Below are positions 23,033 through 34,250 of a stretch of 64,000 bases of DNA, one piece after another. A model generated the notes under the pieces. The model searched no databases. It worked only from the letters and a program-made list of their open reading frames with translations, and had not been told where the DNA came from. The first letter of the stretch is position 1, and each line of letters begins with the position of its first letter. This stretch comes from Cylicocyclus nassatus (lineage: Eukaryota; Nematoda; Chromadorea; Rhabditida; Strongylidae), in NCBI GenBank assembly GCA_958299035.1, contig CATQJL010000001.1:5944284-6008283 (forward strand), read 5' to 3'. Made by a program: the position numbers and the translations under genes.

Positions 23033-23748
23033 TTGCTCTACTGGACAGCAAAAAATACAGGCCGATTCAGGAAGTCATGTGTGAGCATCTGTTCGAATAA
23101 AGGCTTTGAAATGGCTCGCATAGACAGCGATTCCCAAATTATACCCACCCATAGCTCCTTTATAACCTCAGCGTTCCGGATAAGACTCTATAGGTTTTTC
23201 AAGACTACCTTTGCTCTACTGGACAGCAAAAAAAAACAGGCCGATCCAGAAAGTCATGCCTGAGCGTCACTGTCCGAATACATGGCTATGAAATGGCTCG
23301 CATAGACAGCGATTCCCAAATTATACCCACCCATAGCTCCTTTATAACTTCAGCGTTTCGGATAAGACTCTATAGGTTTTTCAAGTCTACCTTTGCTCTA
23401 TTTGAGAGCAAAAAATTCAGTCCAGTTCAGAAATCATGTGTGAGCATCTGTTCGAATAAAGGCTTTGAAATGGCTCGCATAGCCAGCGATTCCCAAATTA
23501 TACCCACCCATAGCTCCTTTATAGCCTCAGGGTTCCGGATAAGACTTTAGAGTTTTCCAAGAATATCTTCATTTACTGGAGAGCAAAAAATCTAGGCCAG
23601 TCCAGGAAATCATGCGTGAGCGTCACTGTCCGAATATAAGGCTTTAAAATGGTTCGCATAGACAGCGATTCCCAAATTATACCCACCCATAGCTCCCTTA
23701 TAACTTCAGCGTTTCGGATAAGACTCTATAGGTTTTTCAAGTCTACCT
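23033..23748 (+). repeat. 1227-bp tandem series, partial copy 3 (W-K-L-G)
   Basis: Starts are 23033, 23211, 23393 and 23568. The L unit at 23393 is a new subtype: AATTCAGTCC with a 1-bp deletion (GTTCAGAAATC) gives 175 bp together with the G-type tail. The G unit at 23568 has CATGCGTGAGCG where copies 1 and 2 have CATGCCTGAGCG. The fifth position is L, not S, so the series ends. Confidence 0.88.
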
Positions 23749-25332
23749 TTGCTCTATTTGAGAGCAAAAAATCCAGTCCAGTTCAAGAAGTCATGTGTGA
23801 GCATCTGTTCGAATAAAGGCTTTGAAATGGCTCGCATAGTCAGCGATTCCCAAATTATACCCACCCATAGCTCCTTTATAACCTCAGCGTTCCGGATAAG
23901 ACTCTATAGGTTTTTCAAGACTACCTTTGCTCTACTGGACAGCAAAAAATACAGGCCGATTCAGGAAGTCATGTCTGAGTACCATGCCTTTGAAATAGAT
24001 CGCAAGACAACGATTCCCAAATTATACCCACCCATAGCTCCTTTATATCTTCAGCGTTCCGGGTAAGACTCTATAGGTTTTTCAAGACTACCTTTGCTCT
24101 ACTGGACAGCAAACAATACAGGCCGATTCAGAAAGTCGTGTGTGAGCATCTGTTCGAATAAAGGCTTTGAAATGGCTCGCATAGACAGCGATTCCCAAAT
24201 TATACCCACCCATAGCTCCTTTATAACTTCAGCGTTTCGGATAAGACTCTATAGGTTTTTCAAGTCTACCTTTGCTCTATTTGAGAGCAAAAAATCCAGT
24301 CCAGTTCAAGAAGTCATGTGTGAGCATCTGTTCGAATAAAGGCTTTGAAATGGCTCGCATAGTCAGCAATTCCCAAATTATACCCACCCATAGCTCCTTT
24401 ATAACCTCAGCGTTCCGGATAAGACTCTATAGGTTTTTCAAGACTACCTTTGCTCTACTGGACAGCAAAAAATACAGGCCGATTCAGGAAGTCATGTCTG
24501 AGTACCATGCCTTTGAAATAGATCGCAAGACAACGATTCTCAAATTATACCCACCCATAGCTCCCTTATATCTTCAGCGTTCCGGATAAGACTTTGTAGT
24601 TTTTCAAGAATATCTTTGCTCTATTTGAGAGCAAAAAATCCAGTCCAGTTCAAGAAGTCATGTGTGAGCATCTGTTCGAATAAAGGCTTTGAAATGGCTC
24701 GCATAGACAGCGATTCCCAAATTATACCCACCCATAGCTCCTTTATAACTTCAGCGTTTCGGATAAGACTCTATAGGTTTTTCAAGACTACCTTTGCTCT
24801 ACTGGACAGCAAAAAAAAACAGGCCGATCCAGAAAGTCATGCCTGAGCGTCACTGTCCGAATACATGGCTATGAAATGGCTCGCATAGACAGCGATTCCC
24901 AAATTATACCCACCCATAGCTCCTTTATAACTCCAGCGTTTCGGATAAGACTCTATAGGTTTTTCAAGTCTACCTTTGCTCTATTTGAGAGCAAAAAATC
25001 CAGTCCAGTTCAAGAAATCATGTGTGAGCATCTGTTCGAATAAAGGCTTTGAAATGGCTCGCATAGCCAGCGATTCCCAAATTATACCCACCCATAGCTC
25101 CTTTATAGCCTCAGCGTTCCGGATAAGACTTTAGAGTTTTCCAAGAATATCTTCATTTACTGGAGAGCAAAAAATCTAGGCCAGTCCAGGAAATCATGCG
25201 TGAGCGTCACTGTCCGAATATAAGGCTTTAAAATGGTTCGCATAGACAGCGATTCCCAAATTATACCCACCCATAGCTCCCTTATAACTTCAGCGTTTCG
25301 GATAAGACTCTATAGGTTTTTCAAGTCTACCT
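23749..25332 (+). repeat. 1584-bp duplication, copy 1 (9 monomers)
   Basis: Starts are 23749, 23927, 24094, 24272, 24450, 24616, 24794, 24976 and 25152, in the order L-S-W-L-S-L-K-L-G. Private mark: C at 24114 inside the A run of the W unit (AAACAATACAGG). The mark is absent from copy 2 but reappears at 30415. Confidence 0.9.
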
Positions 25333-25855
25333 TTGCTCTATTTGAGAGCAAAAAATCCAGTCCAGTTCAAGAAGTCATGTGTGAGCATCTGTTCGAATAA
25401 AGGCTTTGAAATGGCTCGCATAGTCAGCGATTCCCAAATTATACCCACCCATAGCTCCTTTATAACCTCAGCGTTCCGGATAAGACTCTATAGGTTTTTC
25501 AAGACTACCTTTGCTCTACTGGACAGCAAAAAATACAGGCCGATTCAGGAAGTCATGTCTGAGTACCATGCCTTTGAAATAGATCGCAAGACAACGATTC
25601 CCAAATTATACCCACCCATAGCTCCTTTATATCTTCAGCGTTCCGGGTAAGACTCTATAGGTTTTTCAAGACTACCTTTGCTCTACTGGACAGCAAAAAA
25701 TACAGGCCGATTCAGAAAGTCGTGTGTGAGCATCTGTTCGAATAAAGGCTTTGAAATGGCTCGCATAGACAGCGATTCCCAAATTATACCCACCCATAGC
25801 TCCTTTATAACTTCAGCGTTTCGGATAAGACTCTATAGGTTTTTCAAGTCTACCT
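25333..25855 (+). repeat. 1584-bp duplication, partial copy 2 (L-S-W)
   Basis: Starts are 25333, 25511 and 25678; the match to copy 1 continues through the L unit at 25856 into the S unit at 26034. There CAGGATGTC replaces CAGGAAGTC and the array passes into the 1917-bp repeat. Confidence 0.88.
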
Positions 25856-27772
25856 TTGCTCTATTTGAGAGCAAAAAATCCAGTCCAGTTCAAGAAGTCA
25901 TGTGTGAGCATCTGTTCGAATAAAGGCTTTGAAATGGCTCGCATAGTCAGCAATTCCCAAATTATACCCACCCATAGCTCCTTTATAACCTCAGCGTTCC
26001 GGATAAGACTCTATAGGTTTTTCAAGACTACCTTTGCTCTACTGGACAGCAAAAAATACAGGCCGATTCAGGATGTCATGTCTGAGTACCATGCCTTTGA
26101 AATAGATCGCAAGACAACGATTCTCAAATTATACCCACCCATAGCTCCTTTATATCTTCAGCGTTCCGGATAAGACTCTATAGGTTTTTTGCTCTACTGG
26201 ACAGCAAAAAATACAGGCCGATTCAGGAAGTCATGTGTGAGCATCTGTTCGAATAAAGGCTTTGAAATGGCTCGCATAGACAGCGATTCCCAAATTATAC
26301 CCACCCATAGCTCCTTTATAACCTCAGCGTTCCGGATAAGACTCTATAGGTTTTTCAAGACTACCTTTGCTCTACTGGACAGCAAAAAAAAAACAGGCCG
26401 ATCCAGAAAGTCATGCCTGAGCGTCACTGTCCGAATACATGGCTATGAAATGGCTCGCATAGACAGCGATTCCCAAATTATACCCACCCATAGCTCCTTT
26501 ATAACTCCAGCGTTTCGGATAAGACTCTATAGGTTTTTCAAGTCTACCTTTGCTCTATTTGAGAGCAAAAAATCCAGTCCAGTTCAAGAAATCATGTGTG
26601 AGCATCTGTTCGAATAAAGGCTTTGAAATGGCTCGCATAGCCAGCGATTCCCAAATTATACCCACCCATAGCTCCTTTATAACCTCAGCGTTCCGGATAA
26701 GACTCTATAGGTTTTTCAAGACTACCTTTGCTCTACTGGACAGCAAAAAAAACAGGCCGATCCAGAAAGTCATGCCTGAGCGTCACTGTCCGAATATATG
26801 GCTATGAAATGGCTCGCATAGACAGCGATTCCCAAATTATACCCACCCATAGCTCCTTTATAACCTCAGCGTTCCGGATAAGACTCTATAGGTTTTTCAA
26901 GTCTACCTTTGCTCTACTGGACAGCAAAAAATACAGGCCGATTCGGGAAGTCATGTCTGAGTACCACGCCTTTGAAATAGATCGCAAGACAACGATTCCC
27001 AAATTATACCCACCCATAGCTCCTTTATATCTTCAGCGTTCCGGATAAGACTCTATAGGTTTTTCAAGACTACCTTTGCTCTACTGGACAGCAAAAAATA
27101 CAGGCCGATTCAGAAAGTCATGTGTGAGCATCTGTTCGAATAAAGGCTTTGAAATGGCTCGCATAGACAGCGATTCCCAAATTATACCCACCCATAGCTC
27201 CTTTATAACTTCAGCGTTTCGGAAGACTCTATAGGTTTTTCAAGTCTACCTTTGCTCTATTTGAGAGCAAAAAATCCAGTCCAGTTCAAGAAGTCATGTG
27301 TGAGCATCTGTTCGAATAAAGGCTTTGAAATGGCTCGCATAGTCAGCAATTCCCAAATTATACCCACCCATAGCTCCTTTATAACCTCAGCGTTCCGGAT
27401 AAGACTCTATAGGTTTTTCAAGTCTACCTTTGCTCTACTGGACAGCAAAAAATACAGGCCGATTCGGGAAGTCATGTCTGAGTACCACGCCTTTGAAATA
27501 GATCGCAAGACAACGATTCCCAAATTATACCCACCCATAGCTCCTTTATATCTTCAGCGTTCCGGATAAGACTCTATAGGTTTTTCAAGACTACCTTTGC
27601 TCTACTGGACAGCAAAAAATACAGGCCGATTCAGAAAGTCATGTGTGAGCATCTGTTCGAATAAAGGCTTTGAAATGGCTCGCATAGACAGCGATTCCCA
27701 AATTATACCCACCCATAGCTCCTTTATAACTTCAGCGTTTCGGAAGACTCTATAGGTTTTTCAAGTCTACCT
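25856..27772 (+). repeat. 1917-bp duplication, copy 1 (11 monomers)
   Basis: Starts are 25856, 26034, 26189, 26367, 26550, 26728, 26909, 27076, 27252, 27430 and 27597, in the order L-S-W-K-L-K-S-W-L-S-W. It resembles the 18850-20245 unit plus an extra S-W-L trimer. The next copy starts at 27773 and matches up to the L unit at 28465, apart from a K run of A10 here against A8 there. Confidence 0.88.
26909..27429 (+). repeat. 521-bp trimer duplication, copy 1 (S-W-L)
   Basis: Units of 167, 176 and 178 bp repeat at once as 27430-27950. Both copies carry the same private transition, C at 26967 and C at 27488 (TACCACGCC instead of TACCATGCC), which I saw nowhere else. This is a young local duplication. 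Confidence 0.92.
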
Positions 27773-27950
27773 TTGCTCTATTTGAGAGCAAAAAATCCAG
27801 TCCAGTTCAAGAAGTCATGTGTGAGCATCTGTTCGAATAAAGGCTTTGAAATGGCTCGCATAGTCAGCAATTCCCAAATTATACCCACCCATAGCTCCTT
27901 TATAACCTCAGCGTTCCGGATAAGACTCTATAGGTTTTTCAAGACTACCT
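27430..27950 (+). repeat. 521-bp trimer duplication, copy 2
   Basis: S-W-L units start at 27430, 27597 and 27773. It ends at 27951, where the next S has CAGGATGTC rather than CGGGAAGTC. Confidence 0.92.
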
Positions 27951-29166
27951 TTGCTCTACTGGACAGCAAAAAATACAGGCCGATTCAGGATGTCATGTCT
28001 GAGTACCATGCCTTTGAAATAGATCGCAAGACAACGATTCTCAAATTATACCCACCCATAGCTCCTTTATATCTTCAGCGTTCCGGATAAGACTCTATAG
28101 GTTTTTTGCTCTACTGGACAGCAAAAAATACAGGCCGATTCAGGAAGTCATGTGTGAGCATCTGTTCGAATAAAGGCTTTGAAATGGCTCGCATAGACAG
28201 CGATTCCCAAATTATACCCACCCATAGCTCCTTTATAACCTCAGCGTTCCGGATAAGACTCTATAGGTTTTTCAAGACTACCTTTGCTCTACTGGACAGC
28301 AAAAAAAACAGGCCGATCCAGAAAGTCATGCCTGAGCGTCACTGTCCGAATACATGGCTATGAAATGGCTCGCATAGACAGCGATTCCCAAATTATACCC
28401 ACCCATAGCTCCTTTATAACTCCAGCGTTTCGGATAAGACTCTATAGGTTTTTCAAGTCTACCTTTGCTCTATTTGAGAGCAAAAAATCCAGTCCAGTTC
28501 AAGAAATCATGTGTGAGCATCTGTTCGAATAAAGGCTTTGAAATGGCTCGCATAGCCAGCGATTCCCAAATTATACCCACCCATAGCTCCTTTATAGCCT
28601 CAGCGTTCCGGATAAGACTTTAGAGTTTTCCAAGAATATCTTCATTTACTGGAGAGCAAAAAATCTAGGCCAGTCCAGGAAATCATGCCTGAGCGTCACT
28701 GTCCGAATATAAGGCTTTAAAATGGTTCGCATAGACAGCGATTCCCAAATTATACCCACCCATAGCTCCCTTATAACTTCAGCGTTTCGGATAAGACTCT
28801 ATAGGTTTTTCAAGTCTACCTTTGCTCTATTTGAGAGCAAAAAATCCAGTCCAGTTCAAGAAGTCATGTGTGAGCATCTGTTCGAATAAAGGCTTTGAAA
28901 TGGCTCGCATAGTCAGCGATTCCCAAATTATACCCACCCATAGCTCCTTTATAACCTCAGCGTTCCGGATAAGACTCTATAGGTTTTTCATGTCTACCTT
29001 TGCTCTACTGGACAGCAAAAAATACAGGCCGATTCGGGAAGTCATGTCTGAGTACCATGCCTTTGAAATAGATCGCAAGACAACGATTCCCAAATTATAC
29101 CCACCCATAGCTCCTTTATATCTTCAGCGTTCCGGATAAGACTCTATAGGTTTTTCAAGACTACCT
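27773..29166 (+). repeat. 8-monomer block, partial 1917-bp copy 2 then L-G-L-S
   Basis: Starts are 27773, 27951, 28106, 28284, 28465, 28641, 28822 and 29000, in the order L-S-W-K-L-G-L-S. The stretch 27597-29140 or so also recurs at 49071-50615, at an offset of 21474-21475 bp. Confidence 0.85.
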
Positions 29167-31094
29167 TTGCTCTACTGGACAGCAAAAAATACAGGCCGAT
29201 TCAGAAAGTCATGTGTGAGCATCTGTTCGAATAAAGGCTTTGAAATGGCTCGCATAGACAGCGATTCCCAAATTATACCCACCCATAGCTCCTTTATAAC
29301 TTCAGCGTTTCGGATAAGACTCTATAGGTTTTTTGCTCTACTGGACAGCAAAAAATACAGGCCGATTCAGGAAGTCATGTGTGAGCATCTGTTCGAATAA
29401 AGGCTTTGAAATGGCTCGCATAGACAGCGATTCCCAAATTATACCCACCCATAGCTCCTTTATAACCTCAGCGTTCCGGATAAGACTCTATAGGTTTTTC
29501 AAGACTACCTTTGCTCTACTGGACAGCAAAAAAAAAACAGGCCGATCCAGAAAGTCATGCCTGAGCGTCACTGTCCGAATACATGGCTATGAAATGGCTC
29601 GCATAGACAGCGATTCCCAAATTATACCCACCCATAGCTCCTTTATAACTTCAGCGTTTCGGATAAGACTCTATAGGTTTTTCAAGTCTACCTTTGCTCT
29701 ATTTGAGAGCAAAAAATTCAGTCCAGTTCAGAAATCATGTGTGAGCATCTGTTCGAATAAAGGCTTTGAAATGGCTCGCATAGCCAGCGATTCCCAAATT
29801 ATACCCACCCATAGCTCCTTTATAGCCTCAGCGTTCCGGATAAGACTTTAGAGTTTTCCAAGAATATCTTCATTTACTGGAGAGCAAAAAATCTAGGCCA
29901 GTCCAGGAAATCATGCGTGAGCGTCACTGTCCGAATATAAGGCTTTAAAATGGTTCGCATAGACAGCGATTCCCAAATTATACCCACCCATAGCTCCCTT
30001 ATAACTTCAGCGTTTCGGATAAGACTCTATAGGTTTTTCAAGTCTACCTTTGCTCTATTTGAGAGCAAAAAATCCAGTCCAGTTCAAGAAGTCATGTGTG
30101 AGCATCTGTTCGAATAAAGGCTTTGAAATGGCTCGCATAGTCAGCGATTCCCAAATTATACCCACCCATAGCTCCTTTATAACCTCAGCGTTCCGGATAA
30201 GACTCTATAGGTTTTTCAAGACTACCTTTGCTCTACTGGACAGCAAAAAATACAGGCCGATTCAGGAAGTCATGTCTGAGTACCATGCCTTTGAAATAGA
30301 TCGCAAGACAACGATTCCCAAATTATACCCACCCATAGCTCCTTTATATCTTCAGCGTTCCGGGTAAGACTCTATAGGTTTTTCAAGACTACCTTTGCTC
30401 TACTGGACAGCAAACAATACAGGCCGATTCAGAAAGTCGTGTGTGAGCATCTGTTCGAATAAAGGCTTTGAAATGGCTCGCATAGACAGCGATTCCCAAA
30501 TTATACCCACCCATAGCTCCTTTATAACTTCAGCGTTTCGGATAAGACTCTATAGGTTTTTCAAGTCTACCTTTGCTCTATTTGAGAGCAAAAAATCCAG
30601 TCCAGTTCAAGAAGTCATGTGTGAGCATCTGTTCGAATAAAGGCTTTGAAATGGCTCGCATAGTCAGCAATTCCCAAATTATACCCACCCATAGCTCCTT
30701 TATAACCTCAGCGTTCCGGATAAGACTCTATAGGTTTTTCAAGACTACCTTTGCTCTACTGGACAGCAAAAAATACAGGCCGATTCAGGAAGTCATGTCT
30801 GAGTACCATGCCTTTGAAATAGATCGCAAGACAACGATTCTCAAATTATACCCACCCATAGCTCCCTTATATCTTCAGCGTTCCGGATAAGACTTTATAG
30901 TTTTTCAAGAATATCTTTGCTCTATTTGAGAGCAAAAAATCCAGTCCAGTTCAAGAAGTCATGTGTGAGCATCTGTTCGAATAAAGGCTTTGAAATGGCT
31001 CGCATAGTCAGCAATTCCCAAATTATACCCACCCATAGCTCCTTTATAACCTCAGCGTTCCGGATAAGACTCTATAGGTTTTTCAAGACTACCT
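29167..31094 (+). repeat. Block copy of 22867-24615 with an added 344-bp dimer
   Basis: Starts are 29167, 29333, 29511, 29694, 29869, 30050, 30228, 30395, 30573, 30751 and 30917. The match to 22867-24615 is at an offset of 6300-6301 bp and shares the C in the A run (24114 and 30415). After the L-S pair at 30573 a second L-S pair follows, so the match then resumes at an offset of 6645-6646 bp from 31261. Confidence 0.9.
30573..30916 (+). repeat. 344-bp L-S dimer, copy 1
   Basis: An L unit marked GTCAGCAATT (178 bp) and an S unit (166 bp, tail GACTTTATAG). It corresponds to 24272-24615 in the older block. It is duplicated at once on its right. Confidence 0.9.
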
Positions 31095-31260
31095 TTGCTC
31101 TACTGGACAGCAAAAAATACAGGCCGATTCAGGAAGTCATGTCTGAGTACCATGCCTTTGAAATAGATCGCAAGACAACGATTCTCAAATTATACCCACC
31201 CATAGCTCCCTTATATCTTCAGCGTTCCGGATAAGACTTTATAGTTTTTCAAGAATATCT
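30917..31260 (+). repeat. 344-bp L-S dimer, copy 2
   Basis: Direct tandem copy of 30573-30916 with no difference that I noticed. The equivalent position in the 24-kb block has a single dimer, so one unit was gained here (or lost there). Confidence 0.9.
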
Positions 31261-34250
31261 TTGCTCTATTTGAGAGCAAAAAATCCAGTCCAGTTCAAGA
31301 AGTCATGTGTGAGCATCTGTTCGAATAAAGGCTTTGAAATGGCTCGCATAGACAGCGATTCCCAAATTATACCCACCCATAGCTCCTTTATAACTTCAGC
31401 GTTTCGGATAAGACTCTATAGGTTTTTCAAGACTACCTTTGCTCTACTGGACAGCAAAAAAAAAACAGGCCGATCCAGAAAGTCATGCCTGAGCGTCACT
31501 GTCCGAATACATGGCTATGAAATGGCTCGCATAGACAGCGATTCCCAAATTATACCCACCCATAGCTCCTTTATAACTCCAGCGTTTCGGATAAGACTCT
31601 ATAGGTTTTTCAAGTCTACCTTTGCTCTATTTGAGAGCAAAAAATCCAGTCCAGTTCAAGAAATCATGTGTGAGCATCTGTTCGAATAAAGGCTTTGAAA
31701 TGGCTCGCATAGCCAGCGATTCCCAAATTATACCCACCCATAGCTCCTTTATAGCCTCAGCGTTCCGGATAAGACTTTAGAGTTTTCCAAGAATATCTTC
31801 ATTTACTGGAGAGCAAAAAATCTAGGCCAGTCCAGGAAATCATGCGTGAGCGTCACTGTCCGAATATAAGGCTTTAAAATGGTTCGCATAGACAGCGATT
31901 CCCAAATTATACCCACCCATAGCTCCCTTATAACTTCAGCGTTTCGGATAAGACTCTATAGGTTTTTCAAGTCTACCTTTGCTCTATTTGAGAGCAAAAA
32001 ATCCAGTCCAGTTCAAGAAGTCATGTGTGAGCATCTGTTCGAATAAAGGCTTTGAAATGGCTCGCATAGTCAGCGATTCCCAAATTATACCCACCCATAG
32101 CTCCTTTATAACCTCAGCGTTCCGGATAAGACTCTATAGGTTTTTCAAGACTACCTTTGCTCTACTGGACAGCAAAAAATACAGGCCGATTCAGGAAGTC
32201 ATGTCTGAGTACCATGCCTTTGAAATAGATCGCAAGACAACGATTCCCAAATTATACCCACCCATAGCTCCTTTATATCTTCAGCGTTCCGGGTAAGACT
32301 CTATAGGTTTTTCAAGACTACCTTTGCTCTACTGGACAGCAAAAAATACAGGCCGATTCAGAAAGTCGTGTGTGAGCATCTGTTCGAATAAAGGCTTTGA
32401 AATGGCTCGCATAGACAGCGATTCCCAAATTATACCCACCCATAGCTCCTTTATAACTTCAGCGTTTCGGATAAGACTCTATAGGTTTTTCAAGTCTACC
32501 TTTGCTCTATTTGAGAGCAAAAAATCCAGTCCAGTTCAAGAAGTCATGTGTGAGCATCTGTTCGAATAAAGGCTTTGAAATGGCTCGCATAGTCAGCAAT
32601 TCCCAAATTATACCCACCCATAGCTCCTTTATAACCTCAGCGTTCCGGATAAGACTCTATAGGTTTTTCAAGACTACCTTTGCTCTACTGGACAGCAAAA
32701 AATACAGGCCGATTCAGGAAGTCATGTCTGAGTACCATGCCTTTGAAATAGATCGCAAGACAACGATTCTCAAATTATACCCACCCATAGCTCCTTTATA
32801 GCCTCAGCGTTCCGGATAAGACTTTAGAGTTTTCCAAGAATATCTTCATTTACTGGAGAGCAAAAAATCTAGGCCAGTCCAGGAAATCATGCCTGAGCGT
32901 CACTGTCCGAATATAAGGCTTTAAAATGGTTCGCATAGACAGCGATTCCCAAATTATACCCACCCATAGCTCCCTTATAACTTCAGCGTTTCGGATAAGA
33001 CTCTATAGGTTTTTCAAGTCTACCTTTGCTCTATTTGAGAGCAAAAAATCCAGTCCAGTTCAAGAAGTCATGTGTGAGCATCTGTTCGAATAAAGGCTTT
33101 GAAATGGCTCGCATAGTCAGCGATTCCCAAATTATACCCACCCATAGCTCCTTTATAACCTCAGCGTTCCGGATAAGACTCTATAGGTTTTTCATGTCTA
33201 CCTTTGCTCTACTGGACAGCAAAAAATACAGGCCGATTCGGGAAGTCATGTCTGAGTACCATGCCTTTGAAATAGATCGCAAGACAACGATTCCCAAATT
33301 ATACCCACCCATAGCTCCTTTATATCTTCAGCGTTCCGGATAAGACTTTATAGTTTTTCAAGAATATCTTTGCTCTATTTGAGAGCAAAAAATTCTGTCC
33401 AGTTCAAGAGGTCATGTGTGAGCATCTGTTCGAATAAAGGCTTTGAAATGGCTCGCATAGACAGCGATTCCCAAATTATACCCACCCATAGCTCCTTTAT
33501 AACCTCAGCGTTCCGGATAAGACTCTATAGGTTTTTCAAGACTACCTTTGCTCTACTGGACAGCAAAAAATACAGGCCGATTCAGAAAGTCATGTGTGAG
33601 CATCTGTTCGAATAAAGGCTTTGAAATGGCTCGCATAGACAGCGATTCCCAAATTATACCCACCCATAGCTCCTTTATAACTTCAGCGTTTCGGATAAGA
33701 CTCTATAGGTTTTTTGCTCTACTGGACAGCAAAAAATACAGGCCGATTCAGGAAGTCATGTGTGAGCATCTGTTCGAATAAAGGCTTTGAAATGGCTCGC
33801 ATAGACAGCGATTCCCAAATTATACCCACCCATAGCTCCTTTATAACCTCAGCGTTCCGGATAAGACTCTATAGGTTTTTCAAGACTACCTTTGCTCTAC
33901 TGGACAGCAAAAAAAAACAGGCCGATCCAGAAAGTCATGCCTGAGCGTCACTGTCCGAATACATGGCTATGAAATGGCTCGCATAGACAGCGATTCCCAA
34001 ATTATACCCACCCATAGCTCCTTTATAACTTCAGCGTTTCGGATAAGACTCTATAGGTTTTTCAAGTCTACCTTTGCTCTATTTGAGAGCAAAAAATTCA
34101 GTCCAGTTCAGAAATCATGTGTGAGCATCTGTTCGAATAAAGGCTTTGAAATGGCTCGCATAGCCAGCGATTCCCAAATTATACCCACCCATAGCTCCTT
34201 TATAGCCTCAGCGTTCCGGATAAGACTCTATAGGTTTTTCAAGACTACCT
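31095..34250 (+). repeat. ~3155-bp duplication, copy 1 (18 monomers)
   Basis: Starts are 31095, 31261, 31439, 31622, 31798, 31979, 32157, 32324, 32502, 32680, 32845, 33026, 33204, 33370, 33548, 33714, 33892 and 34074. The order is S-L-K-L-G-L-S-W-L-S-G-L-S-L-W-W-K-L. It contains an unusual S-G join at 32845, where a 165-bp S unit has the G-type tail. Confidence 0.9.
34074..34250 (+). repeat. Junction monomer of the 3155-bp duplication
   Basis: This L unit (AATTCAGTCC subtype, 1-bp deletion, ATAGCCTCAG tail) normally ends in the G-type tail. Here it switches to GACTCTATAGG and joins an S unit. The switch, near 34212-34222, is the visible recombination joint between the two copies. Confidence 0.85.
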
